NCBI RefSeq assembly: GCF_000749845.1
Contig: NZ_JQHM01000008.1
Span: 1 to 64,000 of the forward strand
Source of the DNA: Pectobacterium betavasculorum
Lineage (GTDB): Bacteria > Pseudomonadota > Gammaproteobacteria > Enterobacterales > Enterobacteriaceae
Direction of reading: 5' to 3'
DNA: 64,000 nt
Below, one piece after another: positions 51,207-61,913 of this stretch. A model generated the notes under the pieces. The model was given only the letters and a program-made list of their open reading frames with translations. It did no database searches and was not told the origin of the DNA. Within the stretch, counting starts at the first letter, position 1. The number at the start of each line of letters is the position of its first letter. A program made the translations under genes and the position numbers.

Positions 51207-52577
51207 ATGAAAAAAACGTCATTATTATTTAGTGCACTGGCAATGAGTATAGGTTTGACCCTGTCCACGCTTCCCACAGCGAATGCTGCACTGCCAGCCG
51301 TGGTTCAAGGGCAACAGACGCCAAGCCTGGCTCCGATGCTGGAAAAAGTCTTGCCAGCCGTCGTCAGCGTGCATGTTGAAGGTACACAGGTACAGCGCCA
51401 GCGCGTGCCAGAAGAGTTTAAGTTCTTTTTTGGTCCGAATTTCCCGACAGACAAACAAAATTCTCGTCCGTTTGAAGGTCTGGGTTCCGGCGTGATTATT
51501 GATGCAGCAAAAGGTTATGTGCTCACCAACAATCACGTTATCAATAACGCCGACAAAATCCGCGTCCAGCTTAATGACGGACGTGAATATGATGCGAAGC
51601 TGATCGGTCGCGACGAGCAGACCGATATCGCTCTGCTACAAGTGAACGACGCCAAAAATCTGATCGCCGTGAAAATGGCGGATTCCGATCAATTACGCGT
51701 CGGTGACTTTGCCGTTGCCGTTGGTAATCCGTTCGGCCTCGGCCAGACTGCAACATCCGGCATTATCTCCGCACTGGGACGTAGCGGCCTGAATCTTGAA
51801 GGACTGGAAAACTTCATCCAGACCGATGCTTCCATCAACCGCGGTAACTCAGGTGGTGCGCTGGTTAACCTCAACGGCGAACTGATCGGTATCAATACCG
51901 CGATTCTGGCGCCCGGCGGTGGGAACATCGGCATTGGTTTCGCCATCCCTAGCAACATGGCCCAGAATCTGGCGCAGCAATTGGTTGAATTTGGTGAGGT
52001 CAAGCGTGGGCTGCTGGGTATTAAAGGCAGCGAGATGACGTCTGAGATGGCGAAAGCCTTCAAAGTCGACGCGCAGCGCGGTGCCTTCGTCAGCGAGGTT
52101 TTACCGAAATCTGCCGCGGCCAAAGCCGGTATTAAGGCGGGCGACGTGTTGACCACGCTGGATGGTAAACCAATCAGCAGCTTTGCAGAACTTCGAGCCA
52201 AAGTCGGCACCACCGCGCCAGGCAAGACCGTGAAAATCGGCCTGTTGCGTGATGGTAAACCGCAAGAGGTTTCCGTCGTGTTGGATAACAGCACCTCGGC
52301 ATCAACCAGCGCCGAAACGCTTTCACCGTCATTACAGGGCGCATCTCTAACCAATGGTCAACTGAAAGACGGCAGTAAAGGTGTACAGATTGATAACGTC
52401 GCTAAAGACACGCCAGCAGCGCAGGTCGGTCTGCAAAAAGGCGATATTATCATCGGCGTAAACCGCGAACGTATTGAAAATATCACGCAACTGCGCAAAC
52501 TGCTGGAGGCAAAACCTTCCGTTCTGGCGTTGAATATTGTTCGTGGCGAAGAAACGATCTATCTGCTGCTACGTTAA
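51207..52577 (+). CDS. degQ: Periplasmic serine endoprotease DegQ
   Basis: 456 residues (E. coli DegQ 455). Signal peptide to about residue 27 (STLPTANA, then ALPAVVQ). The HtrA protease domain shows the triad in LTNNHVINNAD, EQTDIALLQV and INRGNSGGALV. Two PDZ domains follow (about 255-345 and 365-450). The upstream in-frame start at 51120 is rejected because it would mask the signal peptide. DegQ degrades and refolds misfolded periplasmic proteins. degS lies 213 bases downstream. Confidence 0.97.
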   Translation: MKKTSLLFSALAMSIGLTLSTLPTANAALPAVVQGQQTPSLAPMLEKVLPAVVSVHVEGTQVQRQRVPEEFKFFFGPNFPTDKQNSRPFEGLGSGVIIDAAKGYVLTNNHVINNADKIRVQLNDGREYDAKLIGRDEQTDIALLQVNDAKNLIAVKMADSDQLRVGDFAVAVGNPFGLGQTATSGIISALGRSGLNLEGLENFIQTDASINRGNSGGALVNLNGELIGINTAILAPGGGNIGIGFAIPSNMAQNLAQQLVEFGEVKRGLLGIKGSEMTSEMAKAFKVDAQRGAFVSEVLPKSAAAKAGIKAGDVLTTLDGKPISSFAELRAKVGTTAPGKTVKIGLLRDGKPQEVSVVLDNSTSASTSAETLSPSLQGASLTNGQLKDGSKGVQIDNVAKDTPAAQVGLQKGDIIIGVNRERIENITQLRKLLEAKPSVLALNIVRGEETIYLLLR

Positions 52578-52624
52578 TCGCTTGTCGTTTTTACGACGGC
52601 TTAACCGGCCAGAAAATCGCTAAT

Positions 52625-52654
52625 GTTAAAAAATTTCCAGGAGAAATTTTTAAC
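52625..52654. other. AT-rich hairpin between degQ and degS
   Basis: GTTAAAAAATTTC (52625-52637) faces GAAATTTTTAAC (52643-52654), perfect apart from one extra A. It has no T-run, begins 48 bases after the degQ stop, and might be an mRNA 3'-end or processing structure. Confidence 0.45.
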
Positions 52655-52704
52655 GTTGTATCAGCAACGGCCCGTAAGGGTGACGGCCAGGGATGGAACG
52701 CCAT

Positions 52705-52737
52705 AAAAAATCGGACACCGAGTCATGCGGTGTCCGA
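52705..52737 (-). terminator. Terminator-like hairpin pointing to the minus strand between degQ and degS
   Basis: TCGGACACCG (52711-52720) pairs perfectly with CGGTGTCCGA (52728-52737). AAAAAA precedes it, so on the minus strand the stem is followed by TTTTTT, while the plus strand has no T-run. There is no annotated minus-strand gene to end here, as degQ and degS both run plus. Confidence 0.7.
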
Positions 52738-52790
52738 ACTTCTCGTGATATCCTTCCTCCATCTCCCTTTTTCCACAGAAAATCGCGGCC

Positions 52791-53888
52791 ATGCTTGCTA
52801 AGTTATTACGTTCAGCGCTATTTGGTGCCCTCGTTGCCGGTATTATTCTGGCCGTACTTCCGTTTATCGGATCTGGCATGTCGTTTCTGAAAAGCAATGA
52901 CAGAAATACTGAAGGCTCGCCCGTCAGTTATCATCAGGGCGTCAACCGCGCGGCTCCCGCTGTGGTTAATATTTATAATCGGGTTGCCAATACCGACAAA
53001 CCCAGTGAAGTCGCGATTCACCCTCTGGGTTCTGGCGTCATCATGAATGAAAAAGGGTATATTTTAACCAACAAGCATGTGATTAATAACGTGCAACAGA
53101 TTCAGATAGAGCTGTCAGACGGCAGGCTGTATGAAGCACGCGTCATCGGTTCTGATTCCCTGACCGATCTGGCGGTGTTACAAATTGATGGCGTCAACTT
53201 ACCCGTTATTCCCATGAATCCAGACCGTATACCGCACGTTGGCGATGTTGTGATGGCAATCGGCAACCCTTACAACCTGGGGCAAACCGTCACGCAAGGC
53301 GTAATCAGCGCCACCGGTCGTGTCAGCCTCAGCACTTACGGACAGCAAAGAAGCCAGGTTGGACGCCAAAATCTGTTACAAACCGATGCGTCAATTAACC
53401 ACGGGAATTCCGGCGGCGCGTTGGTCAACACACTCGGTGAACTGGTCGGTATCAATACTCTCTCTTTTGATAAAAGCAGCAATGGCGAAACGCCAGAAGG
53501 CATTAGCTTCGCGATTCCCGTGGCACTGGCGACCAAGGTGATGGGCAAGCTGATCCGCGATGGTCGTGTGGTTCGCGGCTATATTGGCATCAACGGCGTA
53601 CAGCTCGAAAATTTTGAGAACAGCACATCAACCAACAATCGTGATGCGCAGGGTAGATTGACCGGCATTCTCGTCCAGACTATCGATCCAAATGGTCCAG
53701 CTGATAAAGCGGGTATCCACATCGAAGACGTCATCGTTAGCGTGAACAATAAGCCTGCACGCTCAATTATCGAGACGATGGAACAGGTTTCGGAAATACA
53801 TCCCGGCACCGTCATTCCGGTCACTATTGAGCGTGCTAATAAGCAAATCACGCTACAAATGACAATTCAGGAATTCCCGACCCAATAG
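52791..53888 (+). CDS. degS: Stress-sensor serine protease DegS
   Basis: 365 residues. An N-terminal membrane anchor (about 7-29, in place of a cleaved signal), a protease domain with triad motifs LTNKHVINN, DSLTDLAVL and INHGNSGGAL, then a single PDZ domain (about 265-360), the mark that separates DegS from DegP/DegQ. DegS is activated by unfolded outer-membrane protein tails and cuts RseA to release sigma E. It converges on murA. Confidence 0.96.
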   Translation: MLAKLLRSALFGALVAGIILAVLPFIGSGMSFLKSNDRNTEGSPVSYHQGVNRAAPAVVNIYNRVANTDKPSEVAIHPLGSGVIMNEKGYILTNKHVINNVQQIQIELSDGRLYEARVIGSDSLTDLAVLQIDGVNLPVIPMNPDRIPHVGDVVMAIGNPYNLGQTVTQGVISATGRVSLSTYGQQRSQVGRQNLLQTDASINHGNSGGALVNTLGELVGINTLSFDKSSNGETPEGISFAIPVALATKVMGKLIRDGRVVRGYIGINGVQLENFENSTSTNNRDAQGRLTGILVQTIDPNGPADKAGIHIEDVIVSVNNKPARSIIETMEQVSEIHPGTVIPVTIERANKQITLQMTIQEFPTQ

Positions 53889-53936
53889 CAGTATGCAAAG
53901 TCGTTAATAAAAGTCACAGCGCGGGCAAACAAGAAA

Positions 53937-53968
53937 CCGGGTGGGAACCCACCCGGCGGCTAACAAAT
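53937..53968. terminator. Terminator between convergent degS and murA
   Basis: CCGGGTGGG (53937-53945) pairs with CCCACCCGG (53948-53956) around AA. On the minus strand it is followed by TTTCTTGTTTG, so it chiefly ends murA, and probably acts on degS as well. Confidence 0.8.
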
Positions 53969-53997
53969 ATCATTTGAAGATTAAACGGCAGAAACGC

Positions 53998-55272
<1,275 letters not shown>

Positions 55273-55340
55273 TCAATGTCTTAATTCAATATTTCGTCAT
55301 ACTGATACCGGCAGTGTATTCCCTATCGTACAGGGAATAC

Positions 55341-55595
55341 TTAGAAGCCGTTCAGTTTACGGTCACGTTGCCACTCTTCAGGCGTATAGGCCTTAATCGA
55401 CAATGCATGAATACGGTTATCCGCGATGTACTCCATCAGCGGCGCATAAACAGCCTGCTGTTTTTTTACTCGGCTCATTCCAGCAAAAAGTCCGCCCACT
55501 GCGATGACTTGAAAATGGCTGCCATCACCAGAAACATGGGCTTCTTCCAGTGCTAATGCGTTCATCAGCACGTCTTTAATTTCGTTATTTTCCAT
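55341..55595 (-). CDS. ibaG: BolA-family iron metabolism protein IbaG
   Basis: 84 residues, same size as E. coli IbaG (YrbA). The BolA domain includes [24 protein letters not shown] and [19 protein letters not shown]. BolA proteins pair with monothiol glutaredoxins on Fe-S clusters. It is encoded between mlaB and murA, as in E. coli. An in-frame [11 protein letters not shown] is the start. Confidence 0.95.
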   Translation of the reverse strand: MENNEIKDVLMNALALEEAHVSGDGSHFQVIAVGGLFAGMSRVKKQQAVYAPLMEYIADNRIHALSIKAYTPEEWQRDRKLNGF

Positions 55596-55729
55596 CGCTC
55601 TCGATTTCTATGTCAGGGGGAGATGATTTACAGGGAGGTATCTTAGATGAATATGACGCTATCTTAAACAAAGAATGCGCCCCTTCAGACGATGCCTAGA
55701 GGGGCGAATCCGGTAACCCGCGTTACCGT

Positions 55730-56020
55730 TTAAGACACAGGAATGATTTCATTCAGGTTATAGAGCGCAATGAGCGTTTTTAACCGATCGCTGGCACCTA
55801 CAATCGTTATCTCATCGCCTGAACACGGCTGCTGATAAACGTGTATCAGCAATGCCAACCCAGCAGAATCAACACGGTTTAATCCAGACACATCCAGCGT
55901 GGTTTTACCCGCTAGCAACGATTCACGCTGCTGCCAGAACGGTAACAGCGTTTCACGATCCAGATCGCCGGTTAATGCCAACGTTGCTTCCTGCGCCTGC
56001 CAGTTCAATGCGTTCGCCAT
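55730..56020 (-). CDS. mlaB: Mla phospholipid transport accessory STAS protein MlaB
   Basis: 96 residues of the STAS domain family (MANALNWQAQE start, LDVSGLNRVDSAGLALLIHVY). MlaB binds MlaF in the inner-membrane MlaFEDB complex. The ATG at 56020 is preferred to a TTG at 56032 in frame, because it matches the family length. It is the last mla gene, 13 bases after mlaC, and leads to ibaG and murA. Confidence 0.93.
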   Translation of the reverse strand: MANALNWQAQEATLALTGDLDRETLLPFWQQRESLLAGKTTLDVSGLNRVDSAGLALLIHVYQQPCSGDEITIVGASDRLKTLIALYNLNEIIPVS

Positions 56021-56033
56021 GTTCGTACCCAAA

Positions 56034-56663
56034 TTACTTTTTCTGATCCAACGTGATTTTCTGCTTCGCCGAGGCTTCCAGTTGTTGAGTCAGGCCGTCA
56101 ACGCCTTTCTGACGCAATATTGACGCCCACTCGTTCTGCTTCGTGGTGATCATACTGACGCCTTCGGCAATCATGTCATACGCCTGCCAGTTACCGCTTT
56201 TACTGTTCTTACGCCATTGGAAATCCAGACGTACCGGAGGACGGCCACCGTTATCAACGATAGTGACGCGAATGGAAACGATATCGGCATTGCCTAGCGG
56301 CTGTTCAGGAGCGATTTGATAAGTCTGCCCGTTATACATCGCCAGAGCCTGCCCATAAGCCTGCTCAAGATAGGCTTCAAACGCTTTGAAATAGGCATCA
56401 CGCTGTGCCGGTGTTGAATCTTTGTAGTAACGGCCCAGAACCAACGCACCGGCATATCTCACCTGAACATACGGCAACAGTTCTTCACGCACGACAGTAC
56501 GCAAATAGTCAGGGTTTTGCTTGATTTTGGGCTGCTCATTCTTTAAACGATCAAAGGTTTTTCCCGCCGCTTCATTCATTAAACGATAGGGATTGGTTTG
56601 ATCCGCCGCGTTGGCTAATGGCGCGACCACCAGTAAAGCTACCATCAGTAAACGTTTAAACAT
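56034..56663 (-). CDS. mlaC: Periplasmic phospholipid-binding protein MlaC
   Basis: 209 residues with a cleaved signal peptide (ending VAPLANA, then [10 protein letters not shown]). The MlaC/Tol2-like domain is conserved ([38 protein letters not shown]). It ferries phospholipids between MlaA in the outer membrane and MlaD in the inner membrane. Its start is 12 bases after the mlaD stop with AGAGGAT before it. Confidence 0.96.
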   Translation of the reverse strand: MFKRLLMVALLVVAPLANAADQTNPYRLMNEAAGKTFDRLKNEQPKIKQNPDYLRTVVREELLPYVQVRYAGALVLGRYYKDSTPAQRDAYFKAFEAYLEQAYGQALAMYNGQTYQIAPEQPLGNADIVSIRVTIVDNGGRPPVRLDFQWRKNSKSGNWQAYDMIAEGVSMITTKQNEWASILRQKGVDGLTQQLEASAKQKITLDQKK

Positions 56664-56675
56664 GCAGATATCCTC

Positions 56676-57251
56676 TTATGGATGTGAAGGAACAGGTTCG
56701 TTGCTGTGCTCAGAGGTTGCCGCAGAATCGTCACCCGGCTCCGGCCCCGATTGCCCCGATTGCCCCGCATTATCCTCACTATTGCCACCGCTCTTATATA
56801 GGAATTGACCGATGAGATCTTCAAGCACCATCGCTGACTTGGTGTCTTGAATCACACCACCGTCCTTCAGAATCGTCGTCCCCATATCCTCATCTTCAAA
56901 CCCGATATTCAATGCCAGATACTGCTCGCCCAGCAAGCCCGAGGTACGAATAGCCAGAGAACTGGTATCGGGGATATGATCGTAACGCTGCTGAATATCC
57001 ATCGCCACACGCGGCAGGTAGGTTTTCTCATCCAGCGAGATATCCGCCACGCGGCCAATGACCACGCCGCCAATTCGGATCGGAGAACGCGCTTTCAACC
57101 CGCCAATGTTGTCAAATGTCGCGTACAGACGATACGTTGGCTCACTGCCTATCGCCTTGAGATCGGCCACTTTCAGGCATAAAAAGAGAATGGCAGCCAG
57201 CGCGATCAACATAAACACACCAACCCAGACTTCAGTTTTCTTTGTTTGCAT
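56676..57251 (-). CDS. mlaD: Mla MCE-domain protein MlaD
   Basis: 191 residues: an N-terminal membrane helix (about 9-27), then one MCE domain (about 38-115, NIGGLKARSPIRIGGVVIGRV) and a C-terminal hydrophobic segment (FLYKSGG) followed by a polar Gly/Ser/Pro tail. Six copies form the periplasmic ring on MlaE. The ATG at 57251 matches the E. coli start; a TTG further upstream is rejected. It lies 4 bases after mlaE. Confidence 0.96.
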   Translation of the reverse strand: MQTKKTEVWVGVFMLIALAAILFLCLKVADLKAIGSEPTYRLYATFDNIGGLKARSPIRIGGVVIGRVADISLDEKTYLPRVAMDIQQRYDHIPDTSSLAIRTSGLLGEQYLALNIGFEDEDMGTTILKDGGVIQDTKSAMVLEDLIGQFLYKSGGNSEDNAGQSGQSGPEPGDDSAATSEHSNEPVPSHP

Positions 57252-57255
57252 CGAC

Positions 57256-58038
57256 TCAGTTCCCAAACATCAGTGCTGTCAGCACAAAATCCAATCCCAG
57301 TACCGCTAACGACGAATGCACGACGGTTCGGGTCGTTGCACGGCTAATCCCCTCAGACGTCGGGATCGCATCATAGCCGTTAAACAGTGCAATCCAGGTC
57401 ACGGTAATCGCAAATACGATACTTTTAATCACACAGTTCAATACATCCTGACGCCAGTCAACCGCGCCCTGCATGGCAGACCAGAAGAACCCGCTGTCGA
57501 TACCTTTCCAGTCCACACCGACCAACGCGCCTCCCCAAATGCCCACCGCGACAAAAATCACTGCCAGCAGCGGCATACTGATTAACCCAGCCCAAAAGCG
57601 CGGTGCGACAACGCGGCGCAGCGGGTCAACCGCCATCATCTCCATGCTGGAAAGCTGCTCGGTTGCCTTCATCAGACCGATTTCCGCCGTCAACGCGGAC
57701 CCAGCTCGCCCGGCGAACAGCAGTGCCGTCACCACCGGACCAAGCTCACGCAGCAGCGACAGCGCCACCATCATGCCCAAACTGGCCTCGGCACTGTACG
57801 TCGTCAGGATGATATAGCCCTGTAACCCCAGCACCATACCGATGAACAAACCGGAAACCATGATGATAAGCAGCGACTGCACGCCAACGCTGTAAAGTTG
57901 TTTCACCAACAGCGGCCACTGTTTTCTGAATTCAGGTCTACCCACCAGCGCATTAAACAGCATCAGCCCTGCGCGCCCAAACGAGGCACTAGTAGAGATT
58001 CCCTGACGCCCTAGCGACGCCAACGTCCGTAATAACAT
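57256..58038 (-). CDS. mlaE: Mla permease MlaE
   Basis: 260 residues, inner-membrane permease of the MlaE family, with five or so membrane segments and the conserved loop [34 protein letters not shown] (about 108-142). It is the transmembrane core of the phospholipid ABC transporter. Spacing to mlaF upstream is 7 bases, consistent with one operon. Confidence 0.97.
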   Translation of the reverse strand: MLLRTLASLGRQGISTSASFGRAGLMLFNALVGRPEFRKQWPLLVKQLYSVGVQSLLIIMVSGLFIGMVLGLQGYIILTTYSAEASLGMMVALSLLRELGPVVTALLFAGRAGSALTAEIGLMKATEQLSSMEMMAVDPLRRVVAPRFWAGLISMPLLAVIFVAVGIWGGALVGVDWKGIDSGFFWSAMQGAVDWRQDVLNCVIKSIVFAITVTWIALFNGYDAIPTSEGISRATTRTVVHSSLAVLGLDFVLTALMFGN

Positions 58039-58045
58039 GACTGCG

Positions 58046-58858
58046 TTAACCCCCTGAGCCTAGCAGCGACGTTTTATAGTCGCCCGCTGGAAAACGGAAA
58101 GGCACTGGCCCGTCGGCGATGCCATCCAGGAACTGACGAACCTGCGAATCATTATTCGCCCTTAGCTGTTCCGCTGTTCCTTCCGCTATCACCCGTTTGT
58201 CGGCCACAATATAGGCGTAATCGGCGATGCTCATCACCTCCGGTACATCGTGAGAAACCACAACGCAGGTCACGCCCAATGCATGGTTCAACTCGTCAAT
58301 AAGCTTCACCAGAGTCCCCAGCGTGATCGGATCCTGCCCGACAAAAGGCTCATCAAACATAATCAGTTCAGGGTCGAGCGCAATGGCTCTCGCCAGCGCC
58401 GCGCGCCGCGCCATACCACCGGAAAGCTCCGCTGGCATCAGCTCGGCAGCACCACGCAACCCCACGGCTTCCAACTTCATCATCACAATGCTACGCAGCA
58501 GCGACTCCGGCAGTTGGGTATGTTCACGCAGCGGCCAGGCGACATTATCAAACACGTTCAAATCGGTGAATAACGCCCCGGACTGAAACAACATGCTCAT
58601 TTTCTTGCGCGCGTTGTACAGTTCGCTGCGCGATAGCGCGGGGATGTTCTCACCATCAAACCAGATTTGACCACTGTCCGGCGGTAGTTGCCCGCCGATC
58701 AGACGCAGCAACGTAGTTTTACCGATACCAGAAGGCCCCATGATCGCAGTGACCTTGCCTTTAGGAACGTTCAGCGTGATATCCGTAAAAATCTCTCGCT
58801 CTCCGCGACGAAAGCTAAGACCACGGATCTCGACCAGATTAGTTGCCTCATGGTTCAT
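58046..58858 (-). CDS. mlaF: Mla ABC transporter ATPase MlaF
   Basis: About 270 residues. Walker [10 protein letters not shown], the [28 protein letters not shown] signature and Walker B, and the H-loop SHDVPEV are all present. The ending [17 protein letters not shown] is the extension that binds across the MlaF dimer. The start MNHEATNL (58858) matches the E. coli length; ATG at 58867 would add three residues. It is the first gene of mlaFEDCB-ibaG. The 400 bases upstream hold its promoter and an ERIC element. Confidence 0.96.
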   Translation of the reverse strand: MNHEATNLVEIRGLSFRRGEREIFTDITLNVPKGKVTAIMGPSGIGKTTLLRLIGGQLPPDSGQIWFDGENIPALSRSELYNARKKMSMLFQSGALFTDLNVFDNVAWPLREHTQLPESLLRSIVMMKLEAVGLRGAAELMPAELSGGMARRAALARAIALDPELIMFDEPFVGQDPITLGTLVKLIDELNHALGVTCVVVSHDVPEVMSIADYAYIVADKRVIAEGTAEQLRANNDSQVRQFLDGIADGPVPFRFPAGDYKTSLLGSGG

Positions 58859-59122
58859 TATTTCCATTCCTTACCAATCAGTACGCTTATAGAGGTCTTT
58901 CATTCCAGCCTAACGGCTGGTTTTGATCAGAGTGAGAGTTTTACAAAAACTTACCGCAAGTTCTTGTCCAAAATGGCGGCATACACCGTTATCTGGTTTT
59001 ACTTATCGCGACAGGTTTTACTTTTTCGCCCAGCACCGTCAGAATTAGCACTCATCACAGAAAAATGCTTTTTGTGCGAAATTCGTCCAAAAATACTGAC
59101 TTATTCGACAACAAGCTGGTGA

Positions 59123-59249
59123 TTATACACTAAATAATTCGAGTTGCAGGAAGGCGGCGGCGCAGCGCGTCTCAGCGAACTTACACCAGTAAGTGACTGA
59201 GGTGAGCAAGAAAAACCAGCGCACATGCAGCTTGAAGTATGATCCTATT
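59123..59249 (+). repeat. ERIC element immediately upstream of yrbG
   Basis: A full-length (about 127 bp) copy of the enterobacterial repetitive intergenic consensus: TAAATAATTCGAGTTGCAGG at one end, CAGTAAGTGACTGAGGTGAGC in the core and CGCACATGCAGCTTGAAGTA at the other. The core half CGCGTCTCAGCG departs from consensus. It ends 2 bases before the yrbG ribosome site, and gives the spurious upstream reading from 59193. The copy at 20822-21020 is in opposite orientation. Confidence 0.93.
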
Positions 59250-59261
59250 AAAGGACTCTGC

Positions 59262-60227
59262 ATGCTTTTTGCAACACTACTCTTGTTCGTTGGTTTGCTA
59301 CTACTGGTCTACGGAGCCGATCGTCTTGTCTATGGCGCCGCTGTGCTTGCACGTTCCCTCGGCTTACCTCCTTTCGTCATCGGCATCACCGTTGTCGGCT
59401 TCGGCACTTCGCTACCGGAGCTGGTTGTTTCTGTTACCGCCGCTTTAAACGAACAGAATGATATGGCTGTCGGTAATGTTATCGGCTCCAATATCACCAA
59501 TATTTTACTCATCCTCGGCAGCGCCGCGCTCATTCGCCCACTCACGGTACATTCGACCATACTGCGCCGGGAATTGCCGCTCATGTTGTCCGTCACTTTA
59601 TTGTGTGGCGTTTTACTGCATGATAGCTACCTGAGCCGTGCCGACGGCATGCTGCTACTCTTTGCCGCCATTCTGTGTCTGGTGTTGATACTTCGGATGG
59701 CGCAACAGGCGCAGTTGGAAGGCGGTGATAGCCTGACTCGCGAACAGTTGGCGGAACTTCCGCAGGACGACAGCAATCAGATGGTTGCTGTGCTGTGGCT
59801 GATTCTCGGCATGATTATTTTACCCATGGCTGCCCGTATGGTGGTGGATAACGCAACCGTCATTGCACGCTACTTCGATGTCAGCGAGTTGACTATCGGG
59901 CTGACGATATTGGCGATTGGCACCAGCCTGCCCGAACTCGCTACCGCTATCGTCGGGACGTTGAAGAAAGAAGATGATATCGCGCTGGGTAACCTGATCG
60001 GTTCGAACATTTTTAATATCGCGATTGTTATGGGTGTACCCGCGCTGCTCTCGCCGGGCGCACTGAACCCTCAGATTTTTCAGCGCGACTATTGGGTTAT
60101 GCTGGCGGCGAGTGTGCTGTTGACCGCCCTGTGCCTCAGCAAAAAACGCCATATAGGACAGGGCGCAGGCGCATTATTATGCTGCGCGTTTATCACCTAT
60201 CTTACGGTGCTGTTCTGTTTTTCATAA
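59262..60227 (+). CDS. yrbG: Calcium/sodium antiporter YrbG
   Basis: 321 residues with about ten membrane segments in two inverted halves, each with the alpha-repeat: VVGFGTSLPELVVS and later AIGTSLPELATAIVG, both followed by GNVIGSNITNI/GNLIGSNIFNI. These are the ion-binding repeats of the CaCA superfamily. ATG at 59262 follows AAGGAC and matches E. coli; a longer reading from 59193 runs through the ERIC repeat and is rejected. It is the first gene before kdsD. Confidence 0.95.
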   Translation: MLFATLLLFVGLLLLVYGADRLVYGAAVLARSLGLPPFVIGITVVGFGTSLPELVVSVTAALNEQNDMAVGNVIGSNITNILLILGSAALIRPLTVHSTILRRELPLMLSVTLLCGVLLHDSYLSRADGMLLLFAAILCLVLILRMAQQAQLEGGDSLTREQLAELPQDDSNQMVAVLWLILGMIILPMAARMVVDNATVIARYFDVSELTIGLTILAIGTSLPELATAIVGTLKKEDDIALGNLIGSNIFNIAIVMGVPALLSPGALNPQIFQRDYWVMLAASVLLTALCLSKKRHIGQGAGALLCCAFITYLTVLFCFS

Positions 60228-60289
60228 TTACGCGGTTTCGTTTCTCATAATATGTTGTTCCGTTTTTCATCATAATCAGGACTATTGGT

Positions 60290-61327
60290 ATGTCACAGTT
60301 TGAACAAGACGCTCACCTAAAACAGCAGTCTGACCGTGCACTATCCGAACATAGACTACAGCCCGATTTCGACTTCCAGCAGGCGGGTAAGCAAGTATTG
60401 AGTATTGAACGCGATGGGCTTGCGCAATTAGACCAGTACATTGACGACAATTTTACCCTCGCCTGCAAAAAGATCTTTCACTGCCAAGGCAAAGTGGTAG
60501 TGATGGGCATGGGCAAATCTGGCCATATCGGTTGCAAAATTGCCGCGACCTTCGCCAGCACCGGCACTCCCGCGTTTTTTGTTCATCCGGGCGAAGCCAG
60601 CCATGGCGACCTCGGCATGGTGACACCACGTGATATCGTGATCGCCATTTCTAATTCTGGCGAATCGCATGAAATCCTCTCGCTGATACCCGTTCTGAAA
60701 CGCCAGAAAGTATTCCTGATCTGCATGACTAGCGCCCCAGAAAGTACGATGGGTAAAGCGGCGGATATTCACCTGTGCGTCCACGTCCCACAGGAAGCCT
60801 GCCCACTCGGCCTGGCGCCAACCACCAGCACCACGGCAACATTGGTTATGGGTGACGCGCTGGCCGTGGCCTTACTACAGGCACGCGGCTTTACCGCTGA
60901 GGATTTTGCCCTTTCTCACCCCGGTGGCGCACTCGGCCGCAAACTTTTACTGCGCGTCAGCGATATCATGCACTCAGGCGACGAGATTCCTCATGTCTCA
61001 CACGATGCCTCTCTGCGTGATGCGCTGGTGGAAATTACGCGCAAAAATCTGGGTATGACGGTAATCTGCGAGGCGGATATGAAAATTCAGGGCATCTTCA
61101 CTGATGGTGACCTGCGCCGCATCTTCGACATGAATATAGACTTGAACAGCGCGCGCATTGCTGATGTGATGACCGCAGGCGGCATCCGGGTGTCACCGCA
61201 AACGCTGGCGGTGGATGCTCTTAACCTGATGCAGTCACGCCATATCACCTCGGTGCTGGTAGCAGAAAACGATCGTCTGGTCGGTATTGTCCATATGCAC
61301 GATATGTTGCGGGCTGGCGTGGTTTAA
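60290..61327 (+). CDS. kdsD: D-arabinose 5-phosphate isomerase
   Basis: 345 residues. A SIS domain with GMGKSGHIGCKIAATFASTGTP (about 73-94) and SNSGESHEIL is followed by two CBS domains. The N-terminus is about 17 residues longer than E. coli KdsD (HLKQQSDRALSEHRLQPD). It converts ribulose 5-phosphate to arabinose 5-phosphate, the first step to Kdo of LPS. It leads into kdsC after 19 bases. Confidence 0.96.
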   Translation: MSQFEQDAHLKQQSDRALSEHRLQPDFDFQQAGKQVLSIERDGLAQLDQYIDDNFTLACKKIFHCQGKVVVMGMGKSGHIGCKIAATFASTGTPAFFVHPGEASHGDLGMVTPRDIVIAISNSGESHEILSLIPVLKRQKVFLICMTSAPESTMGKAADIHLCVHVPQEACPLGLAPTTSTTATLVMGDALAVALLQARGFTAEDFALSHPGGALGRKLLLRVSDIMHSGDEIPHVSHDASLRDALVEITRKNLGMTVICEADMKIQGIFTDGDLRRIFDMNIDLNSARIADVMTAGGIRVSPQTLAVDALNLMQSRHITSVLVAENDRLVGIVHMHDMLRAGVV

Positions 61328-61346
61328 AAAGAAAGGATAATTGTGA

Positions 61347-61913
61347 ATGAGTGAAACCAGGGCGCAAACCGATACCTGTTATGGACCGGTCGATCAGCAG
61401 GTACTGGATAAAGCCCGTGAAGTTCGCCTGTTAATCTGCGACGTTGACGGCGTGATGTCCGATGGTCTGATTTACATGGGTAACCACGGTGAAGAGCTGA
61501 AAGCCTTTAACGTCCGTGACGGCTATGGCATTCGCTGCTTGCTGACATCTGACATTGAGGTTGCAATCATTACCGGGCGTTCCGCAAAATTGCTGGGAGA
61601 TCGCTGTAAAACGCTAGGCATTACCCATCTTTATCAGGGGCAGTCGGATAAGGTTTTGGCCTTCAACGATCTGTTAGATAAACTGTCAGTAACTGCAAAT
61701 CAGGTCGCGTATATTGGCGACGACATGATCGACTGGCCAGTGATGGCACAGGTTGGGCTGAGCGTTGCCGTGGCAGATGCACACCCGCTGCTATTACCGC
61801 GTGCAGATTATGTCACCCGCATTGCGGGTGGTCGTGGCGCAGTACGTGAGCTATGTGATTTGATTCTGTTCTCGCAGGACAAGCTGGAGCATGCCAAAGG
61901 GTTGTCAATATGA
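61347..61913 (+). CDS. kdsC: 3-deoxy-D-manno-octulosonate 8-phosphate phosphatase
   Basis: 188 residues, HAD superfamily without a cap domain, as in E. coli KdsC. Catalytic DVDGVMSDG (about 32-40), TGRSAKL and GDDMIDWPVM are in order. It dephosphorylates Kdo-8-P to Kdo. Its stop overlaps the lptC start by 4 bases (ATGA), linking Kdo synthesis to LPS export. Confidence 0.97.
   Translation: MSETRAQTDTCYGPVDQQVLDKAREVRLLICDVDGVMSDGLIYMGNHGEELKAFNVRDGYGIRCLLTSDIEVAIITGRSAKLLGDRCKTLGITHLYQGQSDKVLAFNDLLDKLSVTANQVAYIGDDMIDWPVMAQVGLSVAVADAHPLLLPRADYVTRIAGGRGAVRELCDLILFSQDKLEHAKGLSI

Noticed and set aside
59193-59261. 23-codon N-terminal extension of yrbG
   Set aside because: It is encoded by the ERIC repeat; E. 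coli YrbG begins at the ATG at 59262, which has a ribosome site.
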